Shown: positions 35,345 through 47,109, counted from the stretch's first letter. The stretch: DNA of 64,000 nucleotides from Bacillus canaveralius (GCF_002860125.1 NZ_PGVA01000044.1:50511-114510), one strand, 5' to 3'. Made by a program: numbers and translations. The notes: generated by a model not told the origin, from the letters alone.

Positions 35345-37570
35345 TTACATGGACTCATGGAATGTCCGGTTAATAACATCCATCTGTTGTTCGCGTGTCA
35401 ATTTAATAAAGTTAACGGCATATCCAGAAACACGAATCGTCAACTGTGGGTATAGTTCAGGATGCTCCATTGCGTCCATCAACGTTTCACGGTTAAAGAC
35501 GTTAACATTGAGATGGTGTCCTGCTTTTACCGCATAGCCATCAAGAATTGAAACTAGATTGCTGATTCTGCTGTCTTCATCTTTGCCTAAAGCTTTCGGT
35601 ACAATCGAGAATGTATTGGAGATTCCGTCCAATGCGTAGCTGTATGGCAGCTTCGCAACGGATGAAAGGGAAGCAAGCGTTCCTTTCGTATCCCGGCCAT
35701 GCATAGGATTGGCACCAGGTGCAAATGGTTCTCCGGCGCGCCGTCCGTCAGGTGTATTACCTGTCTTTTTACCGTAAACGACATTGGAAGTAATCGTTAA
35801 AATAGACATTGTGTGAACAGAATTTCGGTATGTTTGGTGCTTCTTAAGCTTTTTCATAAAACGTTTTACAACTTCAACGGCAATGCTGTCAACACGGTCA
35901 TCATTATTTCCGTATTTCGGGAAATCACCTTCGATTGCAAAATCGGTTGCGAGCCCGTTTTCATCGCGGATAACGCGAACACGGCCATACTTGATTGCAC
36001 TTAAGGAATCAGCAACTACACTTAATCCGGCAATCCCTGTTGCCATCGTACGGAGGATTTCCGTATCATGAAGAGCCATTTCGATCCGTTCATAGCTATA
36101 TTTATCATGCATATAATGAATGACATTCAAGGTATTGATATAAAGGCCCGCCAGCCATTCCATCATTCCATCGAATTTCTCCAATACTTCCTCATACTCT
36201 AGTACGTCGGATGTAATCGCACGGTATTTAGGACCGACTTGAATGTTCAGCTTTTCGTCTATTCCGCCGTTGATTGCGTATAATAAGGCTTTCGCTAAAT
36301 TAGCCCTTGCCCCGAAAAATTGCATTTGTTTTCCGATTTCCATTGCGGAAACACAGCAGGCAATTCCATAGTCATCGCCATATTCCGGCTTCATAATATC
36401 ATCATTTTCGTATTGAATTGAGCTGGTTTGAATGGACATATTAGCACAATATCTTTTGAATCCTTCCGGCAGCTGTTCTGACCATAGCACGGTTAAATTC
36501 GGTTCGGGCGCCGGGCCAAGATTATTAAGCGTATGAAGAAACCGGAATGAGCTTTTTGTCACAAGTGAGCGGCCGTCCAAAGCCATACCGCCGATTGATT
36601 CTGTCACCCAGGTTGGGTCGCCACTGAACAATTCGTTATAATCGGGAGTTCGGGCAAACTTGACAAGGCGAAGCTTCATGACAAAATGGTCAACCAATTC
36701 CTGAGCTTCCTTCTCTGATAATACTCCATTTGCAAGATCCCGTTCAATATAAATATCGAGGAAGCTGGAAACTCTTCCAAGGCTCATCGCAGCACCATTC
36801 TGCTCTTTAATGGCAGCCAGATAAGCAAAGTACAACCATTGAAATGCTTCCTGTGCATTTGCGGCAGGCTCGGAGATATTAAAACCATAGCTTGCGGCAA
36901 GCTCTTTTAACTCTTTCAAAGCACGAATCTGTTCAGAAAGCTCTTCACGCAGCCTCATGTTTTCTTCAGACATCACACTGCTTGTTGCAGCCAAATCCTT
37001 TTTCTTTTCCTGGATCAGGAAGTCTACGCCATAAAGGGCAACACGCCGATAATCACCGATGATTCTTCCACGGCCATAAGCATCAGGCAGACCTGTAATA
37101 ATCGCTGCCTTCCGGGCAAGCTTCATTTCCTCTGTATAAGCATCAAAAACACCTGCGTTATGGGTTTTACGATAGTCGGTAAAAAACTTTTCGACCTGCT
37201 TATCAAGTTCATACCCATATGATTGAAGGGACTGTGAAGCCATGCGGATTCCCCCGAAAGGCTGCATGGAACGCTTAAACGGTTGATCCGTCTGGACGCC
37301 GACGATTCTTTCTGTTTGTTTGTTTAAATACCCGGGGCCATGAGATGTAATCGTTGAGACAATCTCTGTATCCATATCAAGGACACCGCCGTTATCGCGT
37401 TCTTTCTTTGTTAATTCCATCACTTGTGTCCAGAGTGCCTCTGTTGCATCGGTCGGCTTCTCTAAAAATGAATGATCTCCTCTATACTCCGTATAGTTTC
37501 TTAAAATAAAATCGCGGACATTTACTTCCTGCTGCCAAGCTCCTCCTGAAAAACTATTCCACTTTTCCAT
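35345..37570 (-). CDS. pflB: formate C-acetyltransferase (pyruvate formate-lyase)
   Basis: The 741-residue enzyme carries the active-site pair in [13 protein letters not shown] and the glycyl-radical motif RVSGYAVNF near the C-terminus. It splits pyruvate with CoA to formate and acetyl-CoA without oxygen. The start is set at ATG 37570, seven bases after TGAGGT; ATG 37573 and GTG 37579 are in frame but too close to that site. It is the first gene of pflBA. A Rex/Fnr-like palindrome lies about 100 bases upstream. This enzyme is absent from B. subtilis and suits a facultative anaerobe. Confidence 0.95.
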   Translation of the reverse strand: MEKWNSFSGGAWQQEVNVRDFILRNYTEYRGDHSFLEKPTDATEALWTQVMELTKKERDNGGVLDMDTEIVSTITSHGPGYLNKQTERIVGVQTDQPFKRSMQPFGGIRMASQSLQSYGYELDKQVEKFFTDYRKTHNAGVFDAYTEEMKLARKAAIITGLPDAYGRGRIIGDYRRVALYGVDFLIQEKKKDLAATSSVMSEENMRLREELSEQIRALKELKELAASYGFNISEPAANAQEAFQWLYFAYLAAIKEQNGAAMSLGRVSSFLDIYIERDLANGVLSEKEAQELVDHFVMKLRLVKFARTPDYNELFSGDPTWVTESIGGMALDGRSLVTKSSFRFLHTLNNLGPAPEPNLTVLWSEQLPEGFKRYCANMSIQTSSIQYENDDIMKPEYGDDYGIACCVSAMEIGKQMQFFGARANLAKALLYAINGGIDEKLNIQVGPKYRAITSDVLEYEEVLEKFDGMMEWLAGLYINTLNVIHYMHDKYSYERIEMALHDTEILRTMATGIAGLSVVADSLSAIKYGRVRVIRDENGLATDFAIEGDFPKYGNNDDRVDSIAVEVVKRFMKKLKKHQTYRNSVHTMSILTITSNVVYGKKTGNTPDGRRAGEPFAPGANPMHGRDTKGTLASLSSVAKLPYSYALDGISNTFSIVPKALGKDEDSRISNLVSILDGYAVKAGHHLNVNVFNRETLMDAMEHPELYPQLTIRVSGYAVNFIKLTREQQMDVINRTFHESM

Positions 37571-37667
37571 CATACTCACCTCAAGTTAGATTAAATTATA
37601 TAACAGAAGCATATTTAAATCCTAACTCAAGTATAACAGGTTAAAATATGAGCAACATCACAAAATG

Positions 37668-37685
37668 TTGTGAAATTATGAACAA
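37668..37685. promoter_or_regulatory. Rex- or Fnr-like palindrome upstream of pflB
   Basis: TTGTGAAATTATGAACAA differs from the Rex consensus TTGTGAAWWWWTTCACAA at two positions of the right half. It overlaps a second short palindrome, CACAAAATGTTGTG (37660-37673). Redox-dependent control of pfl is expected, but which regulator binds is not decided by the sequence. Confidence 0.5.
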
Positions 37686-37860
37686 TATGTAGAATGTCAA
37701 AAAACCATTAAAATAAAGGGTTTATTCATATTAAAAAATTTAGAGAATAAACGGAGGGGAATATTCACAATTCAATCTGTATTATAATTATAGTCAAAAA
37801 ATCATCAACTGTTATATAAAAAAGGAAGCTCTACCAAACCGAGTTTTCTATTTTACATTC

Positions 37861-38556
37861 TCACGGATCAATGATTTTTTGTTCAGACTTGCGCGGATTG
37901 ACAACGAGCGTTTTGGATTTTTCATTTATATAGGCGTAAATGATAGCTTTTGGTTCCAATTGATTTAAAACCAATTTGTCAATCAGCCAATCCTTTCGTA
38001 TATGTAATAGTTTTAAATTTCTCGATTGAATCCTGCCGTCAATAATAACGGCAATGGGCAAGCCTTCATCCTCGATTTTAATATTTAAGTGGTCAACGGT
38101 GACCGGTGTATTTTCTGTTTTCGGAACAATGCTGATCTCACCTATAGGCTCCAGAACAGCGTATCCAACGTCAGCCACCTTCGGATAACCTTTGCTGCGC
38201 AAAATCGAAAGAACCTGGGAAACAGATAAATGCGATTTTTCAAGGTTGTCTTCAATGATTTTTCCATCTTTAATAAGAATGGTTGGTTCACCGAGAAATA
38301 ATCTATTTCCGAGCGGGTGTAACGTTAAAAAAGAAAAGAGGATATACATAGCTGTAATGATGGCCAGTGTAATCAGGCTTGGAATAAGCTCGGTGCTGAT
38401 TAATGGTTCTGATGCTACTGTTCCGATAATGATAATGGCTACAAGATCATAAGGAGTCATCTGTACAATTGACGACTTTCCCATAAGCCTCATTACGGCA
38501 ATCGTTACGAGGTAAATAATCATCGCTTTTAGGATTATCAAGCTTTTCCACTCCAT
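37861..38556 (-). CDS. DUF421 (YetF-type) membrane protein
   Basis: The 231-residue protein has three N-terminal membrane segments (about 5-20, 35-52 and 58-80) and a two-part soluble C-terminal region, as in the YetF/DUF421 family: RLMGKSSIVQMTPYDLVAIIIIGT, EPTILIKDGKIIEDNLEKSHLS and the later PVTVDHLNI repeat. In Bacilli related proteins are found in spore or cell membranes; function is unknown. A weak hairpin with a T run (around 37822-37850) may end the transcript. The ribosome binding site is weak. Confidence 0.86.
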   Translation of the reverse strand: MEWKSLIILKAMIIYLVTIAVMRLMGKSSIVQMTPYDLVAIIIIGTVASEPLISTELIPSLITLAIITAMYILFSFLTLHPLGNRLFLGEPTILIKDGKIIEDNLEKSHLSVSQVLSILRSKGYPKVADVGYAVLEPIGEISIVPKTENTPVTVDHLNIKIEDEGLPIAVIIDGRIQSRNLKLLHIRKDWLIDKLVLNQLEPKAIIYAYINEKSKTLVVNPRKSEQKIIDP

Positions 38557-38620
38557 TGCTCACTTTTTATCCTAGTATTTTCTTTTATTAACCATTTAAC
38601 TCGTCTGGAACCCCAAGAAT

Positions 38621-38658
38621 ACTAAACCCCCGGCACTTTTGTGCAGGGGGCTTAGTAC
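38621..38658 (-). terminator. terminator-like hairpin after the cupredoxin gene
   Basis: CTAAACCCCCGGCAC pairs with GTGCAGGGGGCTTAG, with two mismatches and a four-base loop. The T run is short, so termination strength is uncertain. Confidence 0.6.
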
Positions 38659-38687
38659 TCTTTCCGTAAACTTTCGCTTTGAAAAAT

Positions 38688-39137
38688 TTAATCCACGATA
38701 ATATAGCCAATCATATGACCTTTCATGCTTTGGCTATGTGTATGACAAATCAGCCTGTAAACTCCTTCATCTTGAAACTGAAGCGGAACCACAGTTTCTT
38801 TGCCCTTTTTAACAGTTCCTTTGATATTGGTACCTTCAATTATAAATGGATGCTCGCGCCCGTTAACTCCGAAAATTTTTAAGTTTACTTTCTCTCCTTT
38901 TTCAACAAAAATAGTTCCTGGATCCCAGCGGTACACTTCCATTTCGGATCCGTCGTCCATTTTTGTCTTGAATTCACTTGTAATCAGGTGGATTTCACGA
39001 GCTTTGCTGCCGACATCAGCACCACTGGCCGGCACAGAATCTGAATGAGCAAAAAACCAAATAGATGCTGTGATCACGACCATACAAATGATGATAAATA
39101 AAACCAGTGATTCTTTTTTAAAAACATAGAATTTCAT
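38688..39137 (-). CDS. membrane-anchored cupredoxin-domain protein
   Basis: The 149-residue protein has an N-terminal membrane anchor (about 10-30) and a cupredoxin fold. The type-1 copper ligand set is visible: His in GREHPFIIEG, then Cys, His and Met in YRLICHTHSQSMKGHMIGY. It resembles the CuA-like/plastocyanin-type domain used to carry electrons or copper outside the membrane. ATG 39137 is chosen because AAGGAG lies nine bases upstream; ATG 39146 directly abuts that site. It may supply copper or electrons to terminal oxidases, but no oxidase gene is adjacent. Confidence 0.83.
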   Translation of the reverse strand: MKFYVFKKESLVLFIIICMVVITASIWFFAHSDSVPASGADVGSKAREIHLITSEFKTKMDDGSEMEVYRWDPGTIFVEKGEKVNLKIFGVNGREHPFIIEGTNIKGTVKKGKETVVPLQFQDEGVYRLICHTHSQSMKGHMIGYIIVD

Positions 39138-39513
39138 TTGCTTCATCTCCTTAAAAGTTTGTCCCTATACAGAATATGCTTGATATGAAGGATAACTTGT
39201 CAAAATTTTTTTTGATTAGCTTATTTACTTTTCACTGATGGATATGAATAATTAACAGTGGGGGAAGGCGGCTTCCTATAGCAATCGCAAGAGAACCTGA
39301 GACAAAAGGGGCAGAAGACTGCTATTTATCGACCTCTCACTGGATTTCCAACATTCAACAAGGTCCTTTTGTCGCGGAATATTTTCTTTATTTTTCCAAT
39401 AAAATAGATATTTCTTCCCTTCTTAATGGAAGTATCTTGTATGATAATGATAAGTGAGAAATTCCAACATTCTAAGAACTTGCCAGCTCTAAGAAACGGA
39501 GGCCATAAGCTCA
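39138..39513. other. intergenic region between the cupredoxin and kinase genes
   Basis: The 376 bases separate two divergent genes. A TATGAT-like element is at about 39438. CCAACATTC occurs twice (near 39350 and 39463) as a short direct repeat. An A/T-rich stretch with TTGTCAAA, one base from the Spo0A box TTGTCGAA, lies near 39196. I see no gene. Confidence 0.4.
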
Positions 39514-40926
39514 ATGATTGACACGGACTTGATAAAAGTAGGTGATGAAAAGGATGAGATTCAGAACCTCCGCCTCGCACTGACCCATTCGAAGGATGTT
39601 TTAACAAAGCATTCGGAAAATGGAACTTTTCTATTTGTAACTCCATCCAGTTATTCCTTGCTCGGATATTCACCCCGAGAATTATTTAAAAAAAACCTTT
39701 ACGACTTTTGCCATCCTAATGATCATCACCATTTGGATAAAATCTTTCAACAGCTGGCCGTCAGGAAAACGGTTCGCGTCAGCTTTCGGTTCAGGCGGAA
39801 AGAAGGGGATTATATTTGGCTTGAAACGATCTCTTCCCCGACTAATCAGGCAAACGAAACGATATGCATCTCAAGAGATATGACTGAACGTATTATTATG
39901 GAAGAAGAAATTCTTGAAACCCAGGAGAAATATCGGCTGCTTGTCGAATTTTCAAGAGACACGATCGGTATGACAACCGGGGATGGAATTTGGACTTATA
40001 TAAACGGTGAAGGAAGGAAATTGCTCGGTTTTACAAGCAATAACGAAATTATCGGCACATCTTTATATGATTATGTGGCAGAATCGGACCAAAAATACTT
40101 GACCAACTTCCTTGCTGCTAAACAAAGCATTAATTTCGAGCTCAATTTAAAAAGAAGCGACGGCCAGCTGCGCCGGGCAGAGATTCAATTAATACCGACT
40201 ATCTATAAAAATCGAAGGATGTTTCAAATCATCATTCGCGATATAACTGGACAAAAGAGGACTGAAGAACGGCTTCACAATGCTGAAAAGCTTTCGGTCG
40301 TCGGCCAGTTGGCTGCGTCTATTGCCCATGAAATCCGTAATCCCTTAACCGCAATTAAAGGATTCACACAGTTGCTCGGGGAAAAGGAAGCGGATGACTA
40401 TACTCCAGTAATTCTTGAAGAATTGCAGCGGATTGAATCAATCGTAACGGATCTGCTCGTGCTGGCCAAGCCGCAGGCCACAGATATCGAGAGAGCGAAT
40501 ATTGTTAATTTAGTAAAGGGAGTTGTAACCCTTTTAAACACACAGGCAATCATGTGCAATATCACGATTAATGTCGTAACAAGCGATCATGATCTATATG
40601 TAGAGTGTGAAGTATCAAAAATGAAGCAGGTTTTGATAAATATCATTCAAAATGGGATTGAAGCTATGCCAGCTGGCGGTGAAATACTTATCACGATTAA
40701 ACAAGATCAAAATTATATATATGTTAACGTAAAAGATCAGGGAATTGGAATTCCTGAAGAGAGGTTGTCCAAGCTTGGCGAGCCTTTCTACAGCACTAAG
40801 GAAAAGGGAACCGGCCTTGGATTGATGATTTGCAATAAAATCCTGAAAACCCATAAAGGGAATTTACATATTGAAAGTAAAGAGAATGAAGGAACGACCG
40901 TAAACATTATATTGCCAAGGGCTTAA
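39514..40926 (+). CDS. soluble PAS-domain sensor histidine kinase, sporulation-kinase type
   Basis: The 470-residue kinase has two PAS domains (about 22-128 and 138-245), a HisKA domain with the phospho-acceptor His in SIAHEIRNPLTAIKGFTQLL, and a HATPase domain with the N, G1 and G2 boxes (NIIQNGIEAMPAGGE, DQGIGIPEERL, KGTGLGLMI). It has no membrane segment. The H-box is the form shared by KinA-KinE, which phosphorylate Spo0F. No response regulator gene is adjacent, which also fits an orphan sporulation kinase. Sda, encoded 10 kb away, is a plausible inhibitor. The ATG follows ACGGAGG. Confidence 0.88.
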   Translation: MIDTDLIKVGDEKDEIQNLRLALTHSKDVLTKHSENGTFLFVTPSSYSLLGYSPRELFKKNLYDFCHPNDHHHLDKIFQQLAVRKTVRVSFRFRRKEGDYIWLETISSPTNQANETICISRDMTERIIMEEEILETQEKYRLLVEFSRDTIGMTTGDGIWTYINGEGRKLLGFTSNNEIIGTSLYDYVAESDQKYLTNFLAAKQSINFELNLKRSDGQLRRAEIQLIPTIYKNRRMFQIIIRDITGQKRTEERLHNAEKLSVVGQLAASIAHEIRNPLTAIKGFTQLLGEKEADDYTPVILEELQRIESIVTDLLVLAKPQATDIERANIVNLVKGVVTLLNTQAIMCNITINVVTSDHDLYVECEVSKMKQVLINIIQNGIEAMPAGGEILITIKQDQNYIYVNVKDQGIGIPEERLSKLGEPFYSTKEKGTGLGLMICNKILKTHKGNLHIESKENEGTTVNIILPRA

Positions 40927-41248
40927 CGCGAGAACTTTGCATGGTCATTACTCATTCACGCGACAATCTGTGTTTAACTCGATGTATCCTCGAAAGAGTC
41001 GCTAAATGAAACTAATCAAAAACCTGGATCTAATCATCCAGGTTTTTTGTAGTTTCAGCCAAGAATCAAATATTAATCATAACTATATTATGTTAACTAA
41101 CATAAGAACTTTTCAAATTTGAAGTCAATAAGAACCTAGATTAAGGAAACTGTTTTGCATTTTTGTAACAAATTCAATTATATAGTCCATTTGCTCTATT
41201 TTTTTGTTAAAATCAAATTCGACAATTATTTTGATAGGGTGTTTTAAG
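40927..41248. other. intergenic region with kinase terminator and carboxypeptidase upstream region
   Basis: The first part holds the kinase terminator. The rest (41050-41248) is A/T-rich; TGTAAC occurs at 41164 without a CGTC partner at the right distance. No gene is visible. Confidence 0.4.
41017..41049 (+). terminator. terminator of the PAS kinase gene
   Basis: AAAACCTGGAT and ATCCAGGTTTT form an 11-bp stem with a six-base loop, followed by TTTTTTG. Confidence 0.88.
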
Positions 41249-42412
41249 ATGAAGAAACTTATTTTATTTTTAACAGCTATATTGGTTTCCTTTTTTCATC
41301 AGTCCCCGGCAGGAGCAGAGCAGGCTGAAGATGTGCAATTACGCAGTGGGGCAGCGATATTGATGGATGCTAAATCAGGGACCGTGTTATTTGAAAAAAG
41401 GGGGCACGAAATCATGTACCCTGCGAGTCTGACAAAAATTGCAACAGCGATATATGCAATTGAGAACGGTGATCTTAGTGATATTGTAACGGTGAGTAGA
41501 AATGCCGTTCAAACTGATGGCACGCGGGTATACCTTGTGGAAGGCGAACAAGTGACGTTGGAAAAGCTTATCCAGGGAATGCTGATTAACTCCGGAAATG
41601 ATGCAGCTGTGGCGATTGCCGAGCATCTTCATGGAAGTGTTGAGGATTTCTCCCGAAACCTGACTGAATATTTGCATGAAAAGTCCTTGGTTTCTCATAC
41701 AAATTTCACAAACCCGCACGGCCTTTTCGATGAAAACCATTATAGTACAGCAGCAGACCTCGCCAAAATTACAAGTTATGCGATTAATAATCCAGTATTT
41801 AAGAGTATTTTTGGAACAAAAGAAATGGCCTGGAAAGGGCAATCTTGGGATACAACCCTTGTTACCCATCATCTAATGATAAAAGGTGAATATCCGTTTG
41901 AAGGTGTGACCGGCGGAAAGACAGGCTTTATCAATGAGTCAAAGCAAACACTCGCAACTACAGCTGAAAATAAAAATATTCAACTGACAGTAATCATTCT
42001 TCAAGCAGATTACAAAAGGGACGCTTACCAGGATACGATTTCACTGTTTGAGTATGGCTTTAAAAATTTCAAATCGGCAACTTTGCCAGCTTCTTCCGAG
42101 TATTCATTCGGGAACCAAAAGTATAAGACAAGCGCTGCAACCGCGATTACCGAACCGCTTGAAGGAATGGTTAAAAGAGTGGATAAAAAAGGCCTCCTTG
42201 CGATCGAAAACCAAAATGGCGAAGTGCTTCAAACCATTCAGCTTGAACAAGTCAAGAAGGCAAATAAAAAGCCCGATCAACCAATCAAAGCAAAAAGTGA
42301 AACGGTTAACATGAATGCCCTCTATGGAATTGTTATTATTATCGCTGGTGGTGCACTGCTCTCATTAAGGTACCGCACTCCTAAACGGATGAAAAAAAGG
42401 CGGCGTGTATAA
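41249..42412 (+). CDS. D-alanyl-D-alanine carboxypeptidase (DacF/PBP5 type)
   Basis: The 387-residue low-molecular-weight PBP has a signal peptide (1-24) and the three active-site motifs: SLTK (catalytic Ser, in YPASLTKIA), SGN (LINSGNDAAVA) and KTG (GGKTGF). The C-terminus has a hydrophobic segment (MNALYGIVIIIAGGALLSL) and a basic tail, which anchors it in the membrane. It trims the terminal D-Ala of peptidoglycan stem peptides. The start at 41249 follows ATAGGGTG; the open frame to 41204 has no such site. The terminator begins within the last codons. Confidence 0.9.
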   Translation: MKKLILFLTAILVSFFHQSPAGAEQAEDVQLRSGAAILMDAKSGTVLFEKRGHEIMYPASLTKIATAIYAIENGDLSDIVTVSRNAVQTDGTRVYLVEGEQVTLEKLIQGMLINSGNDAAVAIAEHLHGSVEDFSRNLTEYLHEKSLVSHTNFTNPHGLFDENHYSTAADLAKITSYAINNPVFKSIFGTKEMAWKGQSWDTTLVTHHLMIKGEYPFEGVTGGKTGFINESKQTLATTAENKNIQLTVIILQADYKRDAYQDTISLFEYGFKNFKSATLPASSEYSFGNQKYKTSAATAITEPLEGMVKRVDKKGLLAIENQNGEVLQTIQLEQVKKANKKPDQPIKAKSETVNMNALYGIVIIIAGGALLSLRYRTPKRMKKRRRV

Positions 42413-42432
42413 CAGTTACACGCCGTCTTTGC
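42401..42432 (+). terminator. terminator overlapping the carboxypeptidase 3' end
   Basis: CGGCGTGTA and TACACGCCG form a 9-bp stem with a seven-base loop, followed by TCTTTGCTT. The stem covers the stop codon region. Confidence 0.8.
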
Positions 42433-42493
42433 TTATTCGGTTGCGTTTTATTTTGGCCCACCCTTATCAGATGGACGCACGCTTCTTGCTCAA

Positions 42494-43156
42494 TTATTTT
42501 ATGATCTGGGTCAATAAGAGCATTATGAATGAAATGATAACCATTGAAGCCACCCAGAGCCACGCCAAATCGATATTTCCTGACTCAAGAGCGACATATA
42601 TTGCTGTCGGCACCGTTTGCGTTTTTCCGGGGATATTGCCGGCAAACATTAATGTCGCACCAAATTCGCCAAGCCCCCTCGCAAAACTTAGAATCGCCCC
42701 GGACACTATCGCCTTAACAGAAAGCGGAATCGTGACGAGTAGAAACACCTTCCATTCGCTTGCGCCATCTATTCGTGCCGCTTCTTCAATTCCGATATCC
42801 ACCGACTGAAAGCCCGTCTTTGCCGATTGGTACATGAGCGGGAAGGCGACAACGGCTGAAGCAATTACAGCGGCTGTAGCAGTAAACATCACAGATTGCT
42901 GTAAAATCGACTCTATGAACGCACCAATCGGGCTATTATTACCGAAAATTATAATAAGCAAGAATCCAATCACGGTCGGAGGGAGGACGAGGGGAAGCAT
43001 CAAAATCGTTTCCAATATCACTTTACCCTGGAAGTTTTTGCCGGCAAAAACTTTTGCCAGGACTAAACCTAATAATAAAACGATTAGTAATGAGGTACAG
43101 GCAACCTGCATCGAAAGTTTAATCGGTATCCAAAATTGCTCGTTTATCATCTGCAT
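42494..43156 (-). CDS. modB: molybdate ABC transporter permease, orphan
   Basis: The 220-residue membrane protein has five to six hydrophobic segments and the ModB signature PLVLPPTVIGFLLIIIFG, the EAA loop around GIEEAARIDGASEWKVFLLVTIPLS and GLGEFGATLMFAGNIPGKTQTVPTAIY. It should form the membrane pore for molybdate (or tungstate) uptake. Unusually, neither modA nor modC is next to it: the flanks are a carboxypeptidase gene and ykuS. No convincing ribosome binding site is seen before ATG 43156, so the start (or 43150) is tentative. Confidence 0.84.
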   Translation of the reverse strand: MQMINEQFWIPIKLSMQVACTSLLIVLLLGLVLAKVFAGKNFQGKVILETILMLPLVLPPTVIGFLLIIIFGNNSPIGAFIESILQQSVMFTATAAVIASAVVAFPLMYQSAKTGFQSVDIGIEEAARIDGASEWKVFLLVTIPLSVKAIVSGAILSFARGLGEFGATLMFAGNIPGKTQTVPTAIYVALESGNIDLAWLWVASMVIISFIMLLLTQIIK

Positions 43157-43257
43157 CAATCCAATACAATAATTCCGTCTCTAAAATCGACAATATTCGG
43201 TTACCACGATTATACCGAAAAAATTGATCTTAAACAGTATTTTTTAAGGTTGGAACA

Positions 43258-43299
43258 TAAAAAAGACTAAAGGAATCTGCCTTTGCAGCCCTTTAGTCT
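43258..43299 (-). terminator. terminator of ykuS
   Basis: AGACTAAAGG and CCTTTAGTCT enclose a second small stem (CTGC/GCAG); TTTTTTA follows on the minus strand. Confidence 0.8.
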
Positions 43300-43402
43300 G
43301 TGATAACCGTATGAATATATATGTTTACAATACTTTGTTCACTTGAACGGAGAGATCCGTATCGACGCAAAGGTTTTCAACCACATATCACGCTGCCTGA
43401 AA

Positions 43403-43645
43403 TCAGCGCAAACGTTCTTCAACCCTCTGGCAAACCTCCTCTGCGGTTAGTCCGCGTGCTTCGATCACAGGGCCGGACGTGACTGTATCCTCAATACCCA
43501 TCACATCCGTGTCAAGTCCCGTAATAACACAGCAGGAACAGTTTTCTGCATCCGATTCCTGTCTAAGCTCCACAACATCATAGCCTTTCTCCCGAAGCGC
43601 GTCCTGAACATATGAAAGAGATTGTTCTACACCTATTCTCGCCAA
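43403..43645 (-). CDS. ykuS: YkuS family (UPF0180) protein
   Basis: The 80-residue protein reads [22 protein letters not shown], then [21 protein letters not shown] and ends in a short helix. This is the UPF0180/YkuS pattern, with a CSCC-like Cys group conserved in the family. Its function is unknown. The start is TTG with AAGGAGGTG upstream. It has its own terminator and is not in an operon with modB, which lies 240 bases downstream. Confidence 0.88.
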   Translation of the reverse strand: MARIGVEQSLSYVQDALREKGYDVVELRQESDAENCSCCVITGLDTDVMGIEDTVTSGPVIEARGLTAEEVCQRVEERLR

Positions 43646-43828
43646 AATATCACACCTCCTTCTGCTTTAAGCTTAAGCTTTCCTAACTTTTTACAAAATA
43701 TGCTTAAATGCAAAAGTAGAAAAGCCGACGGAGTTGAAGAAGTAAACATGAATCAGGAAAAGCTGGGCTATATGTCAAAACAATAGAATGGTTGCGTTGG
43801 AGATCGACACGGTCCCGTAATTAACACT

Positions 43829-43862
43829 AAAAAAACAGGGGAGCACAAATGGCTTCCCTGTT
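43829..43862 (-). terminator. terminator of ykpA
   Basis: ACAGGGGAGC and GCTTCCCTGT pair with one mismatch; TTTTTTTAG follows on the minus strand, ahead of the ykpA stop by eight bases. Confidence 0.78.
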
Positions 43863-43869
43863 CCAATGT

Positions 43870-46096
<2,227 letters not shown>

Positions 46097-46228
46097 ATGG
46101 CTAAAAAGCAGCTTATCGATTTTGTTAATCAACTAAAAAAGTCTGGAATCAAAGTAAGCTTTACAAAGCCAAAGTCTGAATTTTTTTCCCTTAAGCAAAA
46201 TGCAAAGGAATCCTCTCCAGTTAACTAA
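46097..46228 (+). CDS. small basic protein, 43 aa
   Basis: The ATG follows AAAAGGAGAT at seven bases, a very strong site, and the product MAKKQLIDFVNQLKKSGIKV continues FTKPKSEFFSLKQNAK. It has a net positive charge and one amphipathic helix. I do not recognise it; B. subtilis has a small ykpC gene near ykpA, but I cannot confirm a match. A large bidirectional hairpin follows. Confidence 0.6.
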   Translation: MAKKQLIDFVNQLKKSGIKVSFTKPKSEFFSLKQNAKESSPVN

Positions 46229-46249
46229 CTCATAGCAAGTATCTGCTTA

Positions 46250-46292
46250 AGAAAAACGGCGGTGAATTCAAAGAATTCACCGCCTTTGGCTT
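46250..46292. terminator. bidirectional terminator between the 43-aa ORF and the SCO gene
   Basis: GGCGGTGAATTC and GAATTCACCGCC form a perfect 12-bp stem with a three-base loop. The T run is best on the minus strand (GTTTTTC). Confidence 0.82.
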
Positions 46293-46344
46293 TTTCCCGG
46301 TTATGGTGTTGAAGAGTAATGCTTGTAATCTGATGTACAGAAGT

Positions 46345-46944
46345 CTAGATCTCATCCATGATGACATCGAAAACTTCCTGTCTGTTAAAATCTTCTCCCA
46401 TCGGGAACTTCTCGATAAATTCATTGTTTTCATCAATTAAAAAAGTGAAAGAACTATGGATAAATAGCCCGTTGCCCGGATCCCGGTATTGAAACTGGAA
46501 TGTATCAGCGAGCTCTCTGATTTTTTTTTGCTCTTCCTTAATGATGTTGGAGTCTCCTGTCAGCATCAGCCAGTTTCCGTCATCTTCTATCCCCAGCGCG
46601 TCCATATGTTTTTTGAGTGCTTCGGGCGTATCCCTGTAAGGGTCGATTGTAACCGTGAGAAACTGAATTTTCTTGCCAAATACTCCTTCATCCTGCAAAT
46701 CGTTTCTAAGCATATTCATCCGCTGTGTTGTTGTCGGACAAACATCAGGGCAGTGCGTATAAATAAATTCAACTAGCTTCAACTTTTTATCTGCTTTACC
46801 GAATGTAAATTTTTCATTGTTCATTGTAACTAAAGTAATATCATCAGGTATTTGCGCATTAGCATCCCTAATCACAAAAAAAGAAATCCCTGAAGTGATG
46901 CCTAATACTAAAATAATCGCACAAATTATATACATTTTCTTCAT
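46345..46944 (-). CDS. SCO-family copper chaperone for cytochrome oxidase
   Basis: The 199-residue protein has an N-terminal membrane anchor (about 3-24) and a thioredoxin-like SCO domain with the copper-binding CPDVC motif (in FIYTHCPDVCPTTTQRM) and the distal His in LFIHSSFTFLID. It delivers copper to the CuA site of cytochrome c oxidase or guards its thiols. In B. subtilis the homologue is a lipoprotein; here no lipobox is clear, so a transmembrane anchor is likely. The start at 46944 has GGGAGGG nine bases upstream; the open frame to 46980 has none. Confidence 0.88.
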   Translation of the reverse strand: MKKMYIICAIILVLGITSGISFFVIRDANAQIPDDITLVTMNNEKFTFGKADKKLKLVEFIYTHCPDVCPTTTQRMNMLRNDLQDEGVFGKKIQFLTVTIDPYRDTPEALKKHMDALGIEDDGNWLMLTGDSNIIKEEQKKIRELADTFQFQYRDPGNGLFIHSSFTFLIDENNEFIEKFPMGEDFNRQEVFDVIMDEI

Positions 46945-47053
46945 TCGTTTTCCCTCCCACTTAAAGATAAATAAAATCATAGGAAAATCCTATGGACATA
47001 ATGTGAATCTTTTTAATGTGAAGGGAAAAATAAGTGTTCAACAGTTTGTTAAA

Positions 47054-47089
47054 ACAAAAAGATCGTGCTGAAATCATGTCAGCACGATC
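47054..47089 (-). terminator. terminator of the aldehyde dehydrogenase gene
   Basis: GATCGTGCTG and CAGCACGATC form a 10-bp stem with TTTTTG following on the minus strand. Confidence 0.85.
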
Positions 47090-47109
47090 CTCAACAGATT
47101 GTAGTTTAC

